A DNA stretch of 64,000 bases. It comes from Deinococcus koreensis. GTDB taxonomy: Bacteria > Deinococcota > Deinococci > Deinococcales > Deinococcaceae. The notes under the pieces are model-generated. The model was not told the origin of the DNA and did no database searches. It saw only the letters and a program-made list of their open reading frames with translations. Location: assembly GCF_002901445.1 (NCBI RefSeq), contig NZ_PPPD01000001.1, forward strand, positions 1,167,001-1,231,000. Direction: 5' to 3'. Every line of letters begins with the position of its first letter. Positions within the stretch are counted from its first letter, which is position 1. Shown in pieces: positions 40,173 through 51,712 of this stretch. A program made the translations under genes and the position numbers.

Positions 40173-41486
40173 TCAGGCCGTCCCATCTTCTTTCGCCCGG
40201 ATGCCTCTTGCCGCCCCGGCGCCGGCGGGGGCGCTCCGGCTCACGACCAGCAGCCAGCCGGCCCCCAGCACCGCCGCCAGCACCGAGGCGATCAGGATGC
40301 CCAGCTTGGCCTGGGTCAGCAGCGCGCCGCCCTCGAAGGCCAGATTGGACACGAACAGGCTCATGGTGAAGCCGATGCCGGCCAGGATACCGGCGCCCAC
40401 CATCTGCGGCCAGGTCACCCGGCGGGGCAGGGAGGCGACCCCCAGGCGCACCGCCAGCCAGGCGCCCCCCACGACCCCCAGCGGCTTGCCCAGCAGCAGC
40501 CCCAGGACGATACCCAGAGAGATCGTTCCCAGGCCGCCGGCCGTGACGGTCACCCCCGCGTTCATCAGGGCGAAGACCGGCAGCACCGCGAAGGTCACCA
40601 CCGGGTGCAGGGCGTGTTCCAGGCGGTGCAGCGGGCTCTGGGCGCGTTCCAGCAGGTCTTCGAGGTCACGCAGGCGGGCCCCGACCTGTTCGCCCCGGCC
40701 GGGCCGGGCGGCGTCCGTCAGCGAGGCCAGGTAGCCGGCCGGTTCAGGCCGGCGGATGGGAATCGCCAGCGCCAGCAGCACCCCGGCGATCGTGGCGTGC
40801 AGCCCGGACTGCAGCACGAACACCCACAGCAGCGCCCCCAGCACCCCGTACACCTTGAGGCTGGAGACCCCCCGGCGGCCCGCCAGCAGCGCCGCGCCCC
40901 AGGTCAGGGCCGCCAGCGCCAGCGCGCCCAGGTTCAGATCCGAGGTGTAGAACAGCGCGATCACCAGCACCGCGCCCAGGTCGTCCACGATGGCCAGGGC
41001 GGTGAGAAAGACCTTGAGGCCCAGCGGAATGCGCGAGCCCAGCAGCGCCAGCACCCCCAGCGCGAAGGCGATGTCGGTGGCCATCGGCACGCCCCAGCCG
41101 GCCGCCCCGGGGCCTCCCGCGTTCAGCAGGGCGTAGAGGCTGCCCGGCACGAGCATTCCGCCCGCCGCCGCGCAGGCCGCGAGCGTGGCGCGGCGGCGCG
41201 AGGCGAGTTCCCCGATCAGCAGTTCGCGCTTGATCTCCAGGCCCACCAGCAGGAAGAACACCGCCATCAGGCCGTCGTTGACCCAATGTTCCAGCGAGAG
41301 CCCCAGGCGGGCGTCTCCCAGGCTCAGGGTCAGATAGGTCTCGCGCAGGGTCTGGTAGGCCCCCTGCGCCGGGGAATTGGCCCAGACGAAGGCGATCAGG
41401 GCGGTGCAGACCAGCAGCAGGCCGGCGAAGGCCTCGCTCTGGACGAAGCGGGCGAAGGGCGAGGCGGCGGGAGTGGGGGGGGACAT
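40173..41486 (-). CDS. nhaA: Na+/H+ antiporter NhaA
   Basis: 437 residues, about twelve membrane helices. The NhaA hallmarks are the early [40 protein letters not shown] with the Asp, and the paired aspartates [20 protein letters not shown]; the ending [14 protein letters not shown] is also typical. It exports Na+ in exchange for protons. ATG at 41484-41486 has AGGAGG four bases upstream; the 32-residue longer frame is unlikely. It is divergent from the MarR gene; the 189-base gap holds that gene's promoter. Confidence 0.95.
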   Translation of the reverse strand: MSPPTPAASPFARFVQSEAFAGLLLVCTALIAFVWANSPAQGAYQTLRETYLTLSLGDARLGLSLEHWVNDGLMAVFFLLVGLEIKRELLIGELASRRRATLAACAAAGGMLVPGSLYALLNAGGPGAAGWGVPMATDIAFALGVLALLGSRIPLGLKVFLTALAIVDDLGAVLVIALFYTSDLNLGALALAALTWGAALLAGRRGVSSLKVYGVLGALLWVFVLQSGLHATIAGVLLALAIPIRRPEPAGYLASLTDAARPGRGEQVGARLRDLEDLLERAQSPLHRLEHALHPVVTFAVLPVFALMNAGVTVTAGGLGTISLGIVLGLLLGKPLGVVGGAWLAVRLGVASLPRRVTWPQMVGAGILAGIGFTMSLFVSNLAFEGGALLTQAKLGILIASVLAAVLGAGWLLVVSRSAPAGAGAARGIRAKEDGTA

Positions 41487-41630
41487 GAGACCTCCTGGGA
41501 AGACGGGGGGACATAAACAGGATGGAGCCCGACATGCGGACTCCACCAGGTCAGCGTATGGTCGCTGGAACCGGCCGCTCACACGGCCTTCTTTGGAAGG
41601 AGTCTAGCACGGGTCACCGGTCGCCGAAAG

Positions 41631-41696
41631 TCGTTGCTCTTGACAACGATCCTCACCCGAGCTTAACGTGGTGCCATGACCGTTGTCACGGACAAC
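41631..41696 (+). promoter_or_regulatory. marR promoter with two TTG/CAA palindromes
   Basis: -35 TTGACA (41640-41645) and -10 TAACGT (41664-41669) are 18 bases apart, and the -10 ends six bases before the ATG. One inverted repeat (TCGTTG and CAACGA, 41631-41649) overlaps the -35. A second (GTTGTC and GACAAC, 41682-41696) lies in the first codons. Both share the CGTTG/CAACG core, which suggests autoregulation by the encoded MarR protein. Confidence 0.6.
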
Positions 41697-42167
41697 AATA
41701 CGACCGAGCAGACGACCGGCGAACTCCTGCGCTCCGTGACCCGGCTCTTTTCCACGCTGCAGCAGCAGAACTTCGCCTGCTGCGACGTGAACTCAGCGAC
41801 CCAGTGCTCCATTCTGACCACGCTGCGGCGTGGGGGCGGGCAGACCCTGAGCGGCCTCACGCGCGCCCTGAACCTTGATAAAGCCTGGCTGAGCCGCAGC
41901 ACCGACGATCTGGTCACGCAGGGACTGATCGTGAAGGCCCCGCATCCCAGCGACCGCCGCGCGCTGCAGCTGGAGCTGACGGAGGCAGGCCGGGACGCCG
42001 CCCGTGAGCTGGACGACACCCTGAACGCTCAGGCCGCGCGGGTGCTCTCCCGGCTGGGCCCGGCGGATCGGCCCCAGGCGGTGCGGCTGCTTGCTGCCCT
42101 GGCAGGCGCCCTGCAGGCTGAGCTAAACGGCCCGGACGCTCTCACCTGCTGCGCCCCAGAGAGCTGA
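41676..42167 (+). CDS. Cys-rich MarR-family regulator, probable metalloid or organoarsenical sensor
   Basis: 163 residues. A winged-helix core includes QTLSGLTRALNLDKAWLSRS and the wing PHPSDRRALQLELTEAG. Cysteines cluster at 35, 36 and 44 (FACCDVNSATQCS) near the dimer interface, and at 158-159 in the tail (LTCCAPES). Close Cys pairs in a regulator suggest binding of a soft metalloid or thiol chemistry. The start is leaderless. The next gene begins directly after its stop (TGAATG). The downstream ArsN2-DUF6428 gene argues for arsenic-related control; the inducer is inferred. Confidence 0.75.
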   Translation: MTVVTDNNTTEQTTGELLRSVTRLFSTLQQQNFACCDVNSATQCSILTTLRRGGGQTLSGLTRALNLDKAWLSRSTDDLVTQGLIVKAPHPSDRRALQLELTEAGRDAARELDDTLNAQAARVLSRLGPADRPQAVRLLAALAGALQAELNGPDALTCCAPES

Positions 42168-43178
42168 ATGCGTGCCCTGACGTCCACTGACCTGGGCGCT
42201 ACCCAGGCCCTGCTGAGGTCACTGAACCTGCCCACCGTGGGCGTGCAGCCGGAGGGCTTCGTGGTGGCCGAAGAGGACGGTGAAGTGGTCGCGCTGGCCG
42301 GGCTGGAGGTTCACGGCAGGGTCGGTCTGCTGCGCTCGGTGGCGGTGCGGCCGGAGCAGCGCTCGCGGGGAGTGGCGCGGCGTCTCGTGGAGCACATCAT
42401 CCAGCGCGCCCGCGACGAGGGTCTGGGCGACCTCTACCTGCTGACCACGACCGCCGCCGGCTATTTCCCCCGCTTCGGCTTCCAGCCCCGGCCGCGGTCC
42501 CTGGCCCCCGCCGCCCTGAACGCCTCGCCCGAGTTCCAGGGCGTCTGCCCCGAGTCCGCCACGCTGATGCACCTGCCCCTGGAGGAGATCCCCATGCCCG
42601 CGAACACTGCGCCCGCACCCGTCCAGCCCATCCCCGGCCTGAATGAGGGCCTGAGCACCGCCGACCTGCTGGACGCCCTGCGCGCGGCGCCCCAGCGGCC
42701 CCTGGAGTTCTGGCTGGAGGGCCGGCCCCTGGTGCCGCCCGGCTACCACACCACCGAGATCAAGGCGGTCACCATCGAGGCGATGGACTGCGGCGGCAGG
42801 GCGGCGGCCTGGCGCGAAACGGTGATTCAGCTGATGGACGGCAGCGCCGAGGAGGCGCGGGCCGGGTTCATGTCCACCCGCAAGTTCCTGGCAATCTACG
42901 ACCGAGTGGCGAGGCACATCCCGGTAAAGGGCGAGGCCGAGGTGCGCTTTGAGTACGGCAACGCCCTCTCCCCCGCCCTGCAGTACCACGTGCTGCGGGT
43001 CGAGGCCCAGCTGGAGCGGGTGGTGGTTCACCTGCGGACACCGGGCGTGCAGTGCAAGGCCCAGGACGCTTGCGGGACGCCGGCCAGCGCCCAGGCCGGG
43101 GCAGCACAGGCCGGAGCCGACGCCTGCGCGCCCGACACCGGCTGCTGCGCGCCGCAGAGCCCCGTCCAGCTCGGCTGA
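42168..43178 (+). CDS. ArsN2-like N-acetyltransferase fused to DUF6428
   Basis: 336 residues. Residues 1-140 form a GNAT domain ([40 protein letters not shown]) of the ArsN2 type. ArsN-family enzymes acetylate organoarsenicals such as arsinothricin. After a Pro/Ala linker, residues 155-295 match DUF6428 ([31 protein letters not shown]). The tail is Cys-rich ([17 protein letters not shown]). A perfect GGAGGAG sits six bases before an in-frame ATG at 42594, so the DUF6428 part may also be made alone. The two domains are more often separate genes. Confidence 0.8.
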   Translation: MRALTSTDLGATQALLRSLNLPTVGVQPEGFVVAEEDGEVVALAGLEVHGRVGLLRSVAVRPEQRSRGVARRLVEHIIQRARDEGLGDLYLLTTTAAGYFPRFGFQPRPRSLAPAALNASPEFQGVCPESATLMHLPLEEIPMPANTAPAPVQPIPGLNEGLSTADLLDALRAAPQRPLEFWLEGRPLVPPGYHTTEIKAVTIEAMDCGGRAAAWRETVIQLMDGSAEEARAGFMSTRKFLAIYDRVARHIPVKGEAEVRFEYGNALSPALQYHVLRVEAQLERVVVHLRTPGVQCKAQDACGTPASAQAGAAQAGADACAPDTGCCAPQSPVQLG

Positions 43179-43185
43179 GCCGGCG

Positions 43186-44424
43186 ATGCTCCGCCGCCAC
43201 CCGGAGAGGCTCCGCCAACACGGGGCAGCGGTCTGGGCGCTGGCCGGGCTGAGCACCGTGGGCTACGGGGCGCTGTACTACGCCCAGCCGCTGCTGGCGC
43301 TGGCGACCGAGCAGGAACGCGGCTGGACGCGGCTGCACACGTCCTCGGCCTTCACGGGGGCGCTGCTGGTGACCGCGCTGGCGGCCCCCCTGGTCGGACG
43401 TCGCCTGGACCGGCGGGGCGGCCGGAGCCTGCTGGGCGGCGGGGCGCTGCTGGGGGCGCTGGCCCTGGCGGCGCTGACCATGCACCTGCCGTTCGGGCTG
43501 TTCCTGGCCGCCTGGGCGCTGGCCGGGCTGGCGATGGCCCTGAGCTTCTACGAGGCGACCTTCACCGTGCTCCGCCAGGCGCTGCCCCCCGAACGGCGCA
43601 GCGCCGCCACCCTGACCGTGACCCTCGTCGCCGGACTCGCCAGCACGGTCTTCGTGCCGCTGACGATGTGGCTGCTGGGCCGGGTGGGGCTGGACGGCGC
43701 CCTGCTGGGCCTGAGTGGCCTGCTGGCCCTGGCGGGGATGGCGTGCTGGCTGGCGCTGCCCGCCGGGGCTCCCCTTCGACCCGGCTCGCCCCCACCCAGT
43801 CCGCCGCCCGTTCAGGACGCAGCGGCCCTGCACGCTCCCGGCGCCACCTTCCAGCGGCTGGCCCTGGCCTTCACGGCGGCGCGGATCGCCTCCGTGGGGG
43901 TCGGCCTGCAACTGGTGCCCGCGCTGCTGGCCGCCGGCCATGCGCCGGCCCTGGCCGCCGCGCTGACCGGGCTGATGGGTCTGGCCGCCCTGCCCGGCCG
44001 CCTGCTGTTCCTGCCGCTGCTGCGCCGCCTGGGCAGCGGGCCGCTGACGGCCGCCCTGCTGCTGGCGATGGCCGGCGCCGCCGCGCTGCTGGGCTCTCAG
44101 CCATCCGGGCCGGACACCGCCCCCTGGGCGCCGGCCGCGCTGGGCATCCTGGTCTTCGGGATGGCGAACGGCGCCCTGACGCTGGCCCGCGCGGAGCTGC
44201 TGGCGCAGCACTTCCCGCCGGAGCAGTTCGGCACCGTGAACGGCCGGCTGGCCCGCCCGGTCAATCTGGCCCAGGCCTTCACGCCGCTCGGCATGGGGGC
44301 GCTGTTCAGCCTGAGCGGCGACTACCACGCGCCCCTGCTGCTGTGCGCCGGCCTGGCCGGCTGGGCGGCGTGGACGCTGCGGCCGGTGCGCCGACCCACG
44401 CTGGCAACTGCCCCTGCGGAGTGA
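43186..44424 (+). CDS. MFS transporter
   Basis: 412 residues with twelve predicted membrane helices and the loop 2-3 motif LVGRRLDRRGGRSLLGG typical of the major facilitator superfamily. It begins eight bases after the ArsN2-DUF6428 stop, so it belongs to the same operon and probably exports the compound that system handles. It is not recognisable as ArsJ or ArsK by motif. The substrate is inferred from context only. Confidence 0.82.
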   Translation: MLRRHPERLRQHGAAVWALAGLSTVGYGALYYAQPLLALATEQERGWTRLHTSSAFTGALLVTALAAPLVGRRLDRRGGRSLLGGGALLGALALAALTMHLPFGLFLAAWALAGLAMALSFYEATFTVLRQALPPERRSAATLTVTLVAGLASTVFVPLTMWLLGRVGLDGALLGLSGLLALAGMACWLALPAGAPLRPGSPPPSPPPVQDAAALHAPGATFQRLALAFTAARIASVGVGLQLVPALLAAGHAPALAAALTGLMGLAALPGRLLFLPLLRRLGSGPLTAALLLAMAGAAALLGSQPSGPDTAPWAPAALGILVFGMANGALTLARAELLAQHFPPEQFGTVNGRLARPVNLAQAFTPLGMGALFSLSGDYHAPLLLCAGLAGWAAWTLRPVRRPTLATAPAE

Positions 44425-44617
44425 GCGGACGCTACACCAGGGCACAGCGATGCCGTCCCACACGCATCCGAGCGTCCGCCGGCCCCGCTGACCCCCAGCT
44501 GACTTCAGGATGAATGAACGGCGTGGGCCCTGCTCATCTCAAGTTGACAAGTTTTGTATACTTTTAAACCATTGTGGGCAGCAGACGACCGCCCCCCGTT
44601 CCCAAGGAGTACGACTC

Positions 44618-45391
<774 letters not shown>

Positions 45392-45403
45392 GGGCTGTGA
45401 GCT

Positions 45404-45462
45404 ATGAGCTCTGGGCTATGAGCAGAGAGGATGTTCCTCAGAGCTCATAGCCCAGAGCTCAT
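45404..45462. repeat. Heptamer-periodic palindrome 3, inside the ABC operon
   Basis: Perfect 20-base arms (45404-45423, 45443-45462) surround a 19-base loop. The left arm is identical to the inner 20 bases of palindrome 1 (word series GAGCTCT, GGGCTAT, GAGC). It sits between the binding-protein and permease genes, 18 bases before the permease ATG, the place where REP-type hairpins stabilise binding-protein mRNA in other bacteria. Confidence 0.8.
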
Positions 45463-45480
45463 GTGCCGCCCGGAGGGGGA

Positions 45481-46152
45481 ATGAACACCGAACAGCTTCA
45501 ACTCGTGCTGCAGAGCGCCGTGCAAGCCCTGCCGACCCTGCTGGCGGCCACGCCGGTCACGCTGGGCTACGCGCTGGCGGCCATGCTGTTGGGGCTGCCG
45601 CTGGGCTTTCTGGTGGCCCTCTCAAGGCTCTCGCGTTTCGCGGGCCTGCGCGGGGCCAGCAGCCTGTTCGTGTCGTTCATCCGGGGCACGCCGCTGCTGG
45701 TGCAGATTTTCGTCATCTACTACGGCCTGCCCAGCCTGGGGATCACGCTGAATCCGGTCGCGGGGGGGATCATCGCGCTGACGCTGAACGCCGCCGCTTA
45801 CCTCTCGGAAACGATCCGGGCGGCCATCCTGAGCATCCCCAGAGGCCAGCGCGAGGCGGCCACCAGCCTGGGCCTCAATCCGTCCCAGACCATGCGGCTG
45901 GTCGTGCTGCCGCAGGCCGCGCGGGTGGCGCTGCCCAGCCTGAGCAACACGCTGATCGGGCTGGTGAAGGACACCTCGCTGGTTTCGGTGATCACGGTGG
46001 TGGAGCTGCTCAGAAGCGCCCAGCTCGTGATCGCGCGCACCTTCGAGCCCTTCGGGCCGTACCTGGCCGCCGCGCTGATCTACTGGGCCATCAGCTCCCT
46101 GCTGGAAGTGGTGCAGCGCGTGCTGGAACGCCGCTTCGCGCGGGGCGGCTGA
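45481..46152 (+). CDS. Amino-acid ABC transporter permease
   Basis: 223 residues with five membrane helices in the HisM/GlnP pattern. Key segments are RGTPLLVQIFVIYYGLPSLG and the EAA loop REAATSLGLNPSQTMRLVVL, which docks the ATPase. GGAGGGGGA directly precedes the ATG. It would work with the binding protein upstream. The ATP-binding subunit is missing here: the next gene points the other way and is unrelated, so an ATPase must come from elsewhere. Confidence 0.92.
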   Translation: MNTEQLQLVLQSAVQALPTLLAATPVTLGYALAAMLLGLPLGFLVALSRLSRFAGLRGASSLFVSFIRGTPLLVQIFVIYYGLPSLGITLNPVAGGIIALTLNAAAYLSETIRAAILSIPRGQREAATSLGLNPSQTMRLVVLPQAARVALPSLSNTLIGLVKDTSLVSVITVVELLRSAQLVIARTFEPFGPYLAAALIYWAISSLLEVVQRVLERRFARGG

Positions 46153-46180
46153 GGTCGTATGGAGTCCGTCCTTTCTTCTG

Positions 46181-46204
46181 CTCTGCTTCGCCGCTCTGCG
46201 AGCC
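46181..46204. repeat. 24-base fragment of the dispersed repeat family
   Basis: These 24 bases (beginning CTCTGCTTCGCCGCTCTGCG) are identical to 8832-8855. It lies in the 94-base gap between the permease and a converging small gene. Confidence 0.6.
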
Positions 46205-46246
46205 CCGGTCGAACCCCAGACCGACGGGCCTTGAGCGGAGTCCCTC

Positions 46247-46627
46247 TCAGGTGCCGGGTTCGAGCGGGACGGGCTCCACCCGACGCTTCCCCTGCGCCAT
46301 CCAGGCGCGCAGTTCCGCCAGTCCGTCGTCGCTGAGGTCGCCCGTGGCCCGTCCGCCCGCGTCCACCGTCCACCCGCGCCGGTTGGCGTCCTGTGGCAGC
46401 CCCTCCAGGCGGTAGCGACCGGGTTCCACAGAGCCGCGCAGGGTGGCCGTGACGACGTTCGCATAGAACTCCTGCTCGAAGCGCCGGCGCATCCGTTCCT
46501 CGCGGCCGTGATCCGTGCCGGAGATGCCGAAGAACAGGAAGAAGGCCCCGAAGTCGATGAAAGGCCGCAGGCGGCGCCGCCGAACGGTGATTGCGCTGAG
46601 TTCCACGGTCGGTTCCACAGACGGCAT
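46247..46627 (-). CDS. Hypothetical protein
   Basis: 126 residues, family not recognised. The middle holds a hydrophobic FIDFGAFFLFFGISGTDHG, too short and polar to be a clear membrane helix, then ERMRRRFEQEFYANVVTATL and a C-terminal Arg/Glu/Pro stretch. The start is supported by TACACT (46635-46640) seven bases before the ATG, a leaderless-type promoter. It is divergent from the DUF4173 gene. Confidence 0.55.
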   Translation of the reverse strand: MPSVEPTVELSAITVRRRRLRPFIDFGAFFLFFGISGTDHGREERMRRRFEQEFYANVVTATLRGSVEPGRYRLEGLPQDANRRGWTVDAGGRATGDLSDDGLAELRAWMAQGKRRVEPVPLEPGT

Positions 46628-46740
46628 GGGGCCGAGTGTATCCGTCCTGCGCAGACGCCTGCCCTTCCCCGCCCCGGAACGTGAGCCCGCTCCCTCTTAA
46701 GGCGGACGCCGCCCCGGACACGGTTCCCTAAGGTGCGGGC

Positions 46741-48384
46741 ATGACCTCCGAGGCGTCCGGTTCCAGCGCAGGCCCCCTCCTCCTGACCCCCGCCCCGCCC
46801 ACGGCGCACACCCTGCCCCGTCCGGCGAAGCGGGCGCTGCCGCTGGGGCTCGCGCTGGGGCTGGCCGTGGCGGCGCACGGGCTGACCCGGGGCGCGGGGC
46901 CGGCGGGGCTGAACCTGCCGCTGATCATCCTGCTGTTCTCGGGCGTGGCCCTGTGGGGGCTGCGGCGCCGACCCAGTGATCTGCCGTCCGCCGAGCCCTT
47001 TCCCCCCGCCACGCCCTCCCCCGAGGGGCTGCTGCTGCTGGGCACGGCGCTGGCCTTCGGGGTGGGCTTCACGCTGCGCGGCGTGCCGGAGACGCTGGGG
47101 TTCCTGAACGCGCTGGCGCTGGGGCTGTGCCTGCTGCTGGGCGCGGCCTTCCTGCGTTTTCCGGGGCTGAGCGGTGCGGGCGTGTGGGGCATGGTCGGCG
47201 CGACTCTGGGCGGCGCCTTGCGGCTGATCTACGGGCCGCTGGCCCTGCTGGAACGCTTTCCCTGGGCCCGCCTGCAAGTGGCGCGCGGCACCGGCCTGTC
47301 CCGCGCGGTGGTCGGGGCGGCGCTGACCCTGCCGGTGCTGCTGGTGTTCGGGGGGCTGCTGGGCCGCGCGGATCAGGGCTTCGGGCAGCTGCTGGCCGGG
47401 CTGCTGCACTGGCAGATGACGGGCCTGATCCAGCACACCTTCACCCTGGTCTGGTGGGCCGCGCTGATGGGCGGGCTGCTCTACCCCGCGCTGATGGCCC
47501 TGCGCCCCACGCCCTTCCCTCCGTCCGGCATCGTGCTGCCGCGCCTGGGGCTGATCGAGGTCGGGCTGCCGCTGGGCGCGCTCTCGGCCCTGTTCGTGGT
47601 GTTCGTGCTCACGCAGCTTCCCTATTTCCTGAGCGGCGGCACCCTGCCGGACGGCCTGACCTTTGCCGAATACATCCGCAAAGGCTTCGGCGAACTGATG
47701 ACCGTGGCCTTCCTGAGCCTCATGCTGCTGTTGAGCGCCTTCGCCCTGACCCGCCCGGACGTGCGCGCGGGGCTGCCCTACCGCCTGCTGAATCTGGCCG
47801 TGCTGGCCCCGCTGGCGCTGGTGATCCTGAGCGCCGCCAACCGCTGGCAGCTCTACACCCAGGCCTACGGTCTGAGCGAGATCCGCGTGCTGGGCGCGGC
47901 CTTTCTGGTCTGGGTCGTGCTGGCGCTGGCGGGCCTGACCTGGGCGCTGTGGCGGGGCGAGGTGCGGCGCTTCGCCTTCCCCGCGCTGCTGCTGGGCTGC
48001 GCCACGCTGCTGGGCACCACGGCGCTTGACCCCGCTGCACTGATCGCCCGCGTGAACATCGCGCGGCAGACGGCCGGCACCACGAACGCCCTACGCTCGC
48101 AGCCCCAGAGGGCAGACGTCGCGGAACTCCTTAGGCTGGGGCCGGGTTCGGTGCCCATGATCGTGGCGAACCTGGACACGCTGGCCCGCGTCTGCGGCCC
48201 GGCCGAGGACTGCGCCGACCCCCGCGCCCGGCAGCGGGTGATCGACCAACTACACGACCGCTACGACGCCCCCCGCGATCCCCGCGTCTGGAACCTCGCC
48301 TATGCCCGCGCGCACTCGCTGGTACAGACGCTGCCGCCGCGCTCCCCGTCTGGAGACCGATCCAGCCACCCGTCCCTGGACTGA
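46741..48384 (+). CDS. DUF4173-type multi-spanning membrane protein
   Basis: 547 residues with about twelve membrane helices. The family hallmarks are YFLSGGTLPDGLTFAEYIRK with GFGELMTVAFLSLMLLL, and NRWQLYTQAYGLSEIRVLGA with the closing DPAALIARVNIARQ. DUF4153/DUF4173 proteins are integral membrane proteins of unknown function. The leaderless-type start has TAAGGT (46729-46734) six bases before the ATG. The C-terminal 80 residues are soluble (LGPGSVPMIVANLDTLARVC) and probably lie outside the membrane. Confidence 0.82.
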   Translation: MTSEASGSSAGPLLLTPAPPTAHTLPRPAKRALPLGLALGLAVAAHGLTRGAGPAGLNLPLIILLFSGVALWGLRRRPSDLPSAEPFPPATPSPEGLLLLGTALAFGVGFTLRGVPETLGFLNALALGLCLLLGAAFLRFPGLSGAGVWGMVGATLGGALRLIYGPLALLERFPWARLQVARGTGLSRAVVGAALTLPVLLVFGGLLGRADQGFGQLLAGLLHWQMTGLIQHTFTLVWWAALMGGLLYPALMALRPTPFPPSGIVLPRLGLIEVGLPLGALSALFVVFVLTQLPYFLSGGTLPDGLTFAEYIRKGFGELMTVAFLSLMLLLSAFALTRPDVRAGLPYRLLNLAVLAPLALVILSAANRWQLYTQAYGLSEIRVLGAAFLVWVVLALAGLTWALWRGEVRRFAFPALLLGCATLLGTTALDPAALIARVNIARQTAGTTNALRSQPQRADVAELLRLGPGSVPMIVANLDTLARVCGPAEDCADPRARQRVIDQLHDRYDAPRDPRVWNLAYARAHSLVQTLPPRSPSGDRSSHPSLD

Positions 48385-48396
48385 CGGTTCACGCCC

Positions 48397-49311
48397 TCAA
48401 TTCAGCGAGGTGGGCGCGACCTCCGCGCTCCGGCCCGCCAGCACCGTCCCGTCCGCAGGCCAGGGATCACGGCGCCAGGGGCTGTCGGCGTTCTCCAGTA
48501 GCCACTGAATCCCTTTGACATATCGCTTATTGCGCGCCCCATCCACCAGACCGCCCGACTTCCAGAACTCGGCCCCTGCCAGGAAGCTCTGGCCGTACAG
48601 CGCCCAGCCGGCGTTCTCCTCTCCGCTGGGCCGGGGAAAGCCGTCCAGAACCATCTGGCGGCACTGGTTCAGGATCTTCCAGCACTGCGCTTCACTCAGG
48701 TAGCCCAGCGCGCACGACTGCGCCGCCACGTCCACCGCCCGCGCCAGATCGAAGGCCAGGGCGCCGACCTCACCCACCTGGGCCTCCCACCGGCGCACCA
48801 CGCCCGCTTCCCGCTTCAGCTCGGGCAGCGGCTCGCCGGCCAGCACCGCCGCGCGCACCAGCGCGTACTGGGAACGGTGGCCCCCGCCCAGCAGCCACGC
48901 CAGACTGGACATGGCCGAGGCGTGATCCATGATGTCCCAGCCCTCATCCAGCGACTCCCTCAGCTCCGATTCCTTGCCGGCGGGAGGCGTGAGCCGGTAG
49001 AACATCTCCAGTGGGCGGCCCATCTGCAGATCCTCGAAGATGTCCGTCCAGACCTCGGTAAAGGGCGCTCGCAGGTTCAGGGCGAAGCGGTCAGCGGGGC
49101 TCAGGGCCTGGGCCGCCGCCTCGACCGCCTCCTGGTGCTGCCGGGCCGCCTCTGCCGCCGCCGCGTCTTTCGCCGCCTTCTCCTGGGCCAGTTCCTCGCC
49201 CGCTTCCTTCAGGCCCTCGCGCCCGCCCTCGATCACCGCTTTGCCGATCCACCACAGCGCGGCCAGCCCGAGGCCCACCAGCAGGGGCAACACCAGATTC
49301 CAGAAGGACAT
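48397..49311 (-). CDS. DUF1266 domain protein with N-terminal anchor
   Basis: 304 residues. One N-terminal membrane helix (LVLPLLVGLGLAALWWIGKA) is followed by a charged coiled coil to about residue 65 and then DUF1266 (ESLDEGWDIMDHASAMSSLA, LGGGHRSQY, ALAFDLARAVDVAAQS). The domain's function is unknown. TAGCCT (49317-49322) lies five bases before the ATG, so the transcript is probably leaderless. It converges with the DUF4173 gene across 12 bases. Confidence 0.75.
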   Translation of the reverse strand: MSFWNLVLPLLVGLGLAALWWIGKAVIEGGREGLKEAGEELAQEKAAKDAAAAEAARQHQEAVEAAAQALSPADRFALNLRAPFTEVWTDIFEDLQMGRPLEMFYRLTPPAGKESELRESLDEGWDIMDHASAMSSLAWLLGGGHRSQYALVRAAVLAGEPLPELKREAGVVRRWEAQVGEVGALAFDLARAVDVAAQSCALGYLSEAQCWKILNQCRQMVLDGFPRPSGEENAGWALYGQSFLAGAEFWKSGGLVDGARNKRYVKGIQWLLENADSPWRRDPWPADGTVLAGRSAEVAPTSLN

Positions 49312-49389
49312 GGTTCAGGCTAACAGGCCCAGGCGAGCGAAGCGGGCGAGGGTGAGGAGTGGCTGCAACGTTAAACGCCCTGCATTTGA

Positions 49390-49582
49390 CGGCTGGGCTG
49401 TGGACGACCCCTCTGCTTCGCAGCTCTGCGAGTCCACCCCTCCGGGCCGCCTCACCCTTAAAAGAGAGAGGAGAAAAAGCGCGGCTGGCACGTCCTTCCT
49501 GGCTCCCTTCTAAGGGGAGCTGGCTGAGAAGCAGACTGGTTGGTACAGCTCCGAAGGAGAGGGGTCGCCCACAGCCCAGCCG
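49390..49582. repeat. 193-base MITE-like palindromic element
   Basis: Terminal inverted repeats of 25 bases (49390-49414 and 49558-49582; core GACCCCTCT) match at 24 positions. The inside contains CTCTGCTTCGCAGCTCTGCG, an imperfect GCTCCCTT/AAGGGGAGC hairpin (about 49502-49521) and GACTGGTTGGTACAGC, all shared with the copies at 30016 and 62631. No ORF is present. It fills most of the 357-base gap before the M24 peptidase gene; the remainder shows only that gene's -10 box. Confidence 0.75.
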
Positions 49583-49668
49583 CACACAGCAGTGCATTCG
49601 ACTCTGCCCTGGCCTGCAGCTGTAGGCCATGCGCTCCCCTGTTCCGTCCCGTCCCTTACCCTGCGTCC

Positions 49669-50907
<1,239 letters not shown>

Positions 50908-50943
50908 GGCTTCCTGAAGCCCACTTGCGGCTAGGCTGTAGGC

Positions 50944-51627
<684 letters not shown>

Positions 51628-51633
51628 ATGGAT

Positions 51634-51690
51634 GATCGTTGATGGGTGATGGTCAAGGCTCTGTCCATCAACGATCAACTATTGACCATC
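51634..51690. repeat. Heptamer-periodic palindrome 4
   Basis: Two interleaved inverted pairs are seen: GATCGTTGATGG (51634-51645) with 51665-51676, and GATGGTCAA (51648-51656) with 51682-51690. The left side reads in sevens: GATCGTT, GATGGGT, GATGGTC. The pairs overlap in a way that allows two mutually exclusive folds. It lies between the SDR and LysE genes, both on the plus strand. Confidence 0.7.
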
Positions 51691-51712
51691 AACGCCGCCG
51701 GAGGCGGCCCCC

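Noticed and set aside
44544..44562. TTGACA and TATACT upstream of the binding-protein gene as a promoter
   Set aside because: They are only seven bases apart, so they cannot be the -35 and -10 of one promoter. Mentioned as a possible operator instead.
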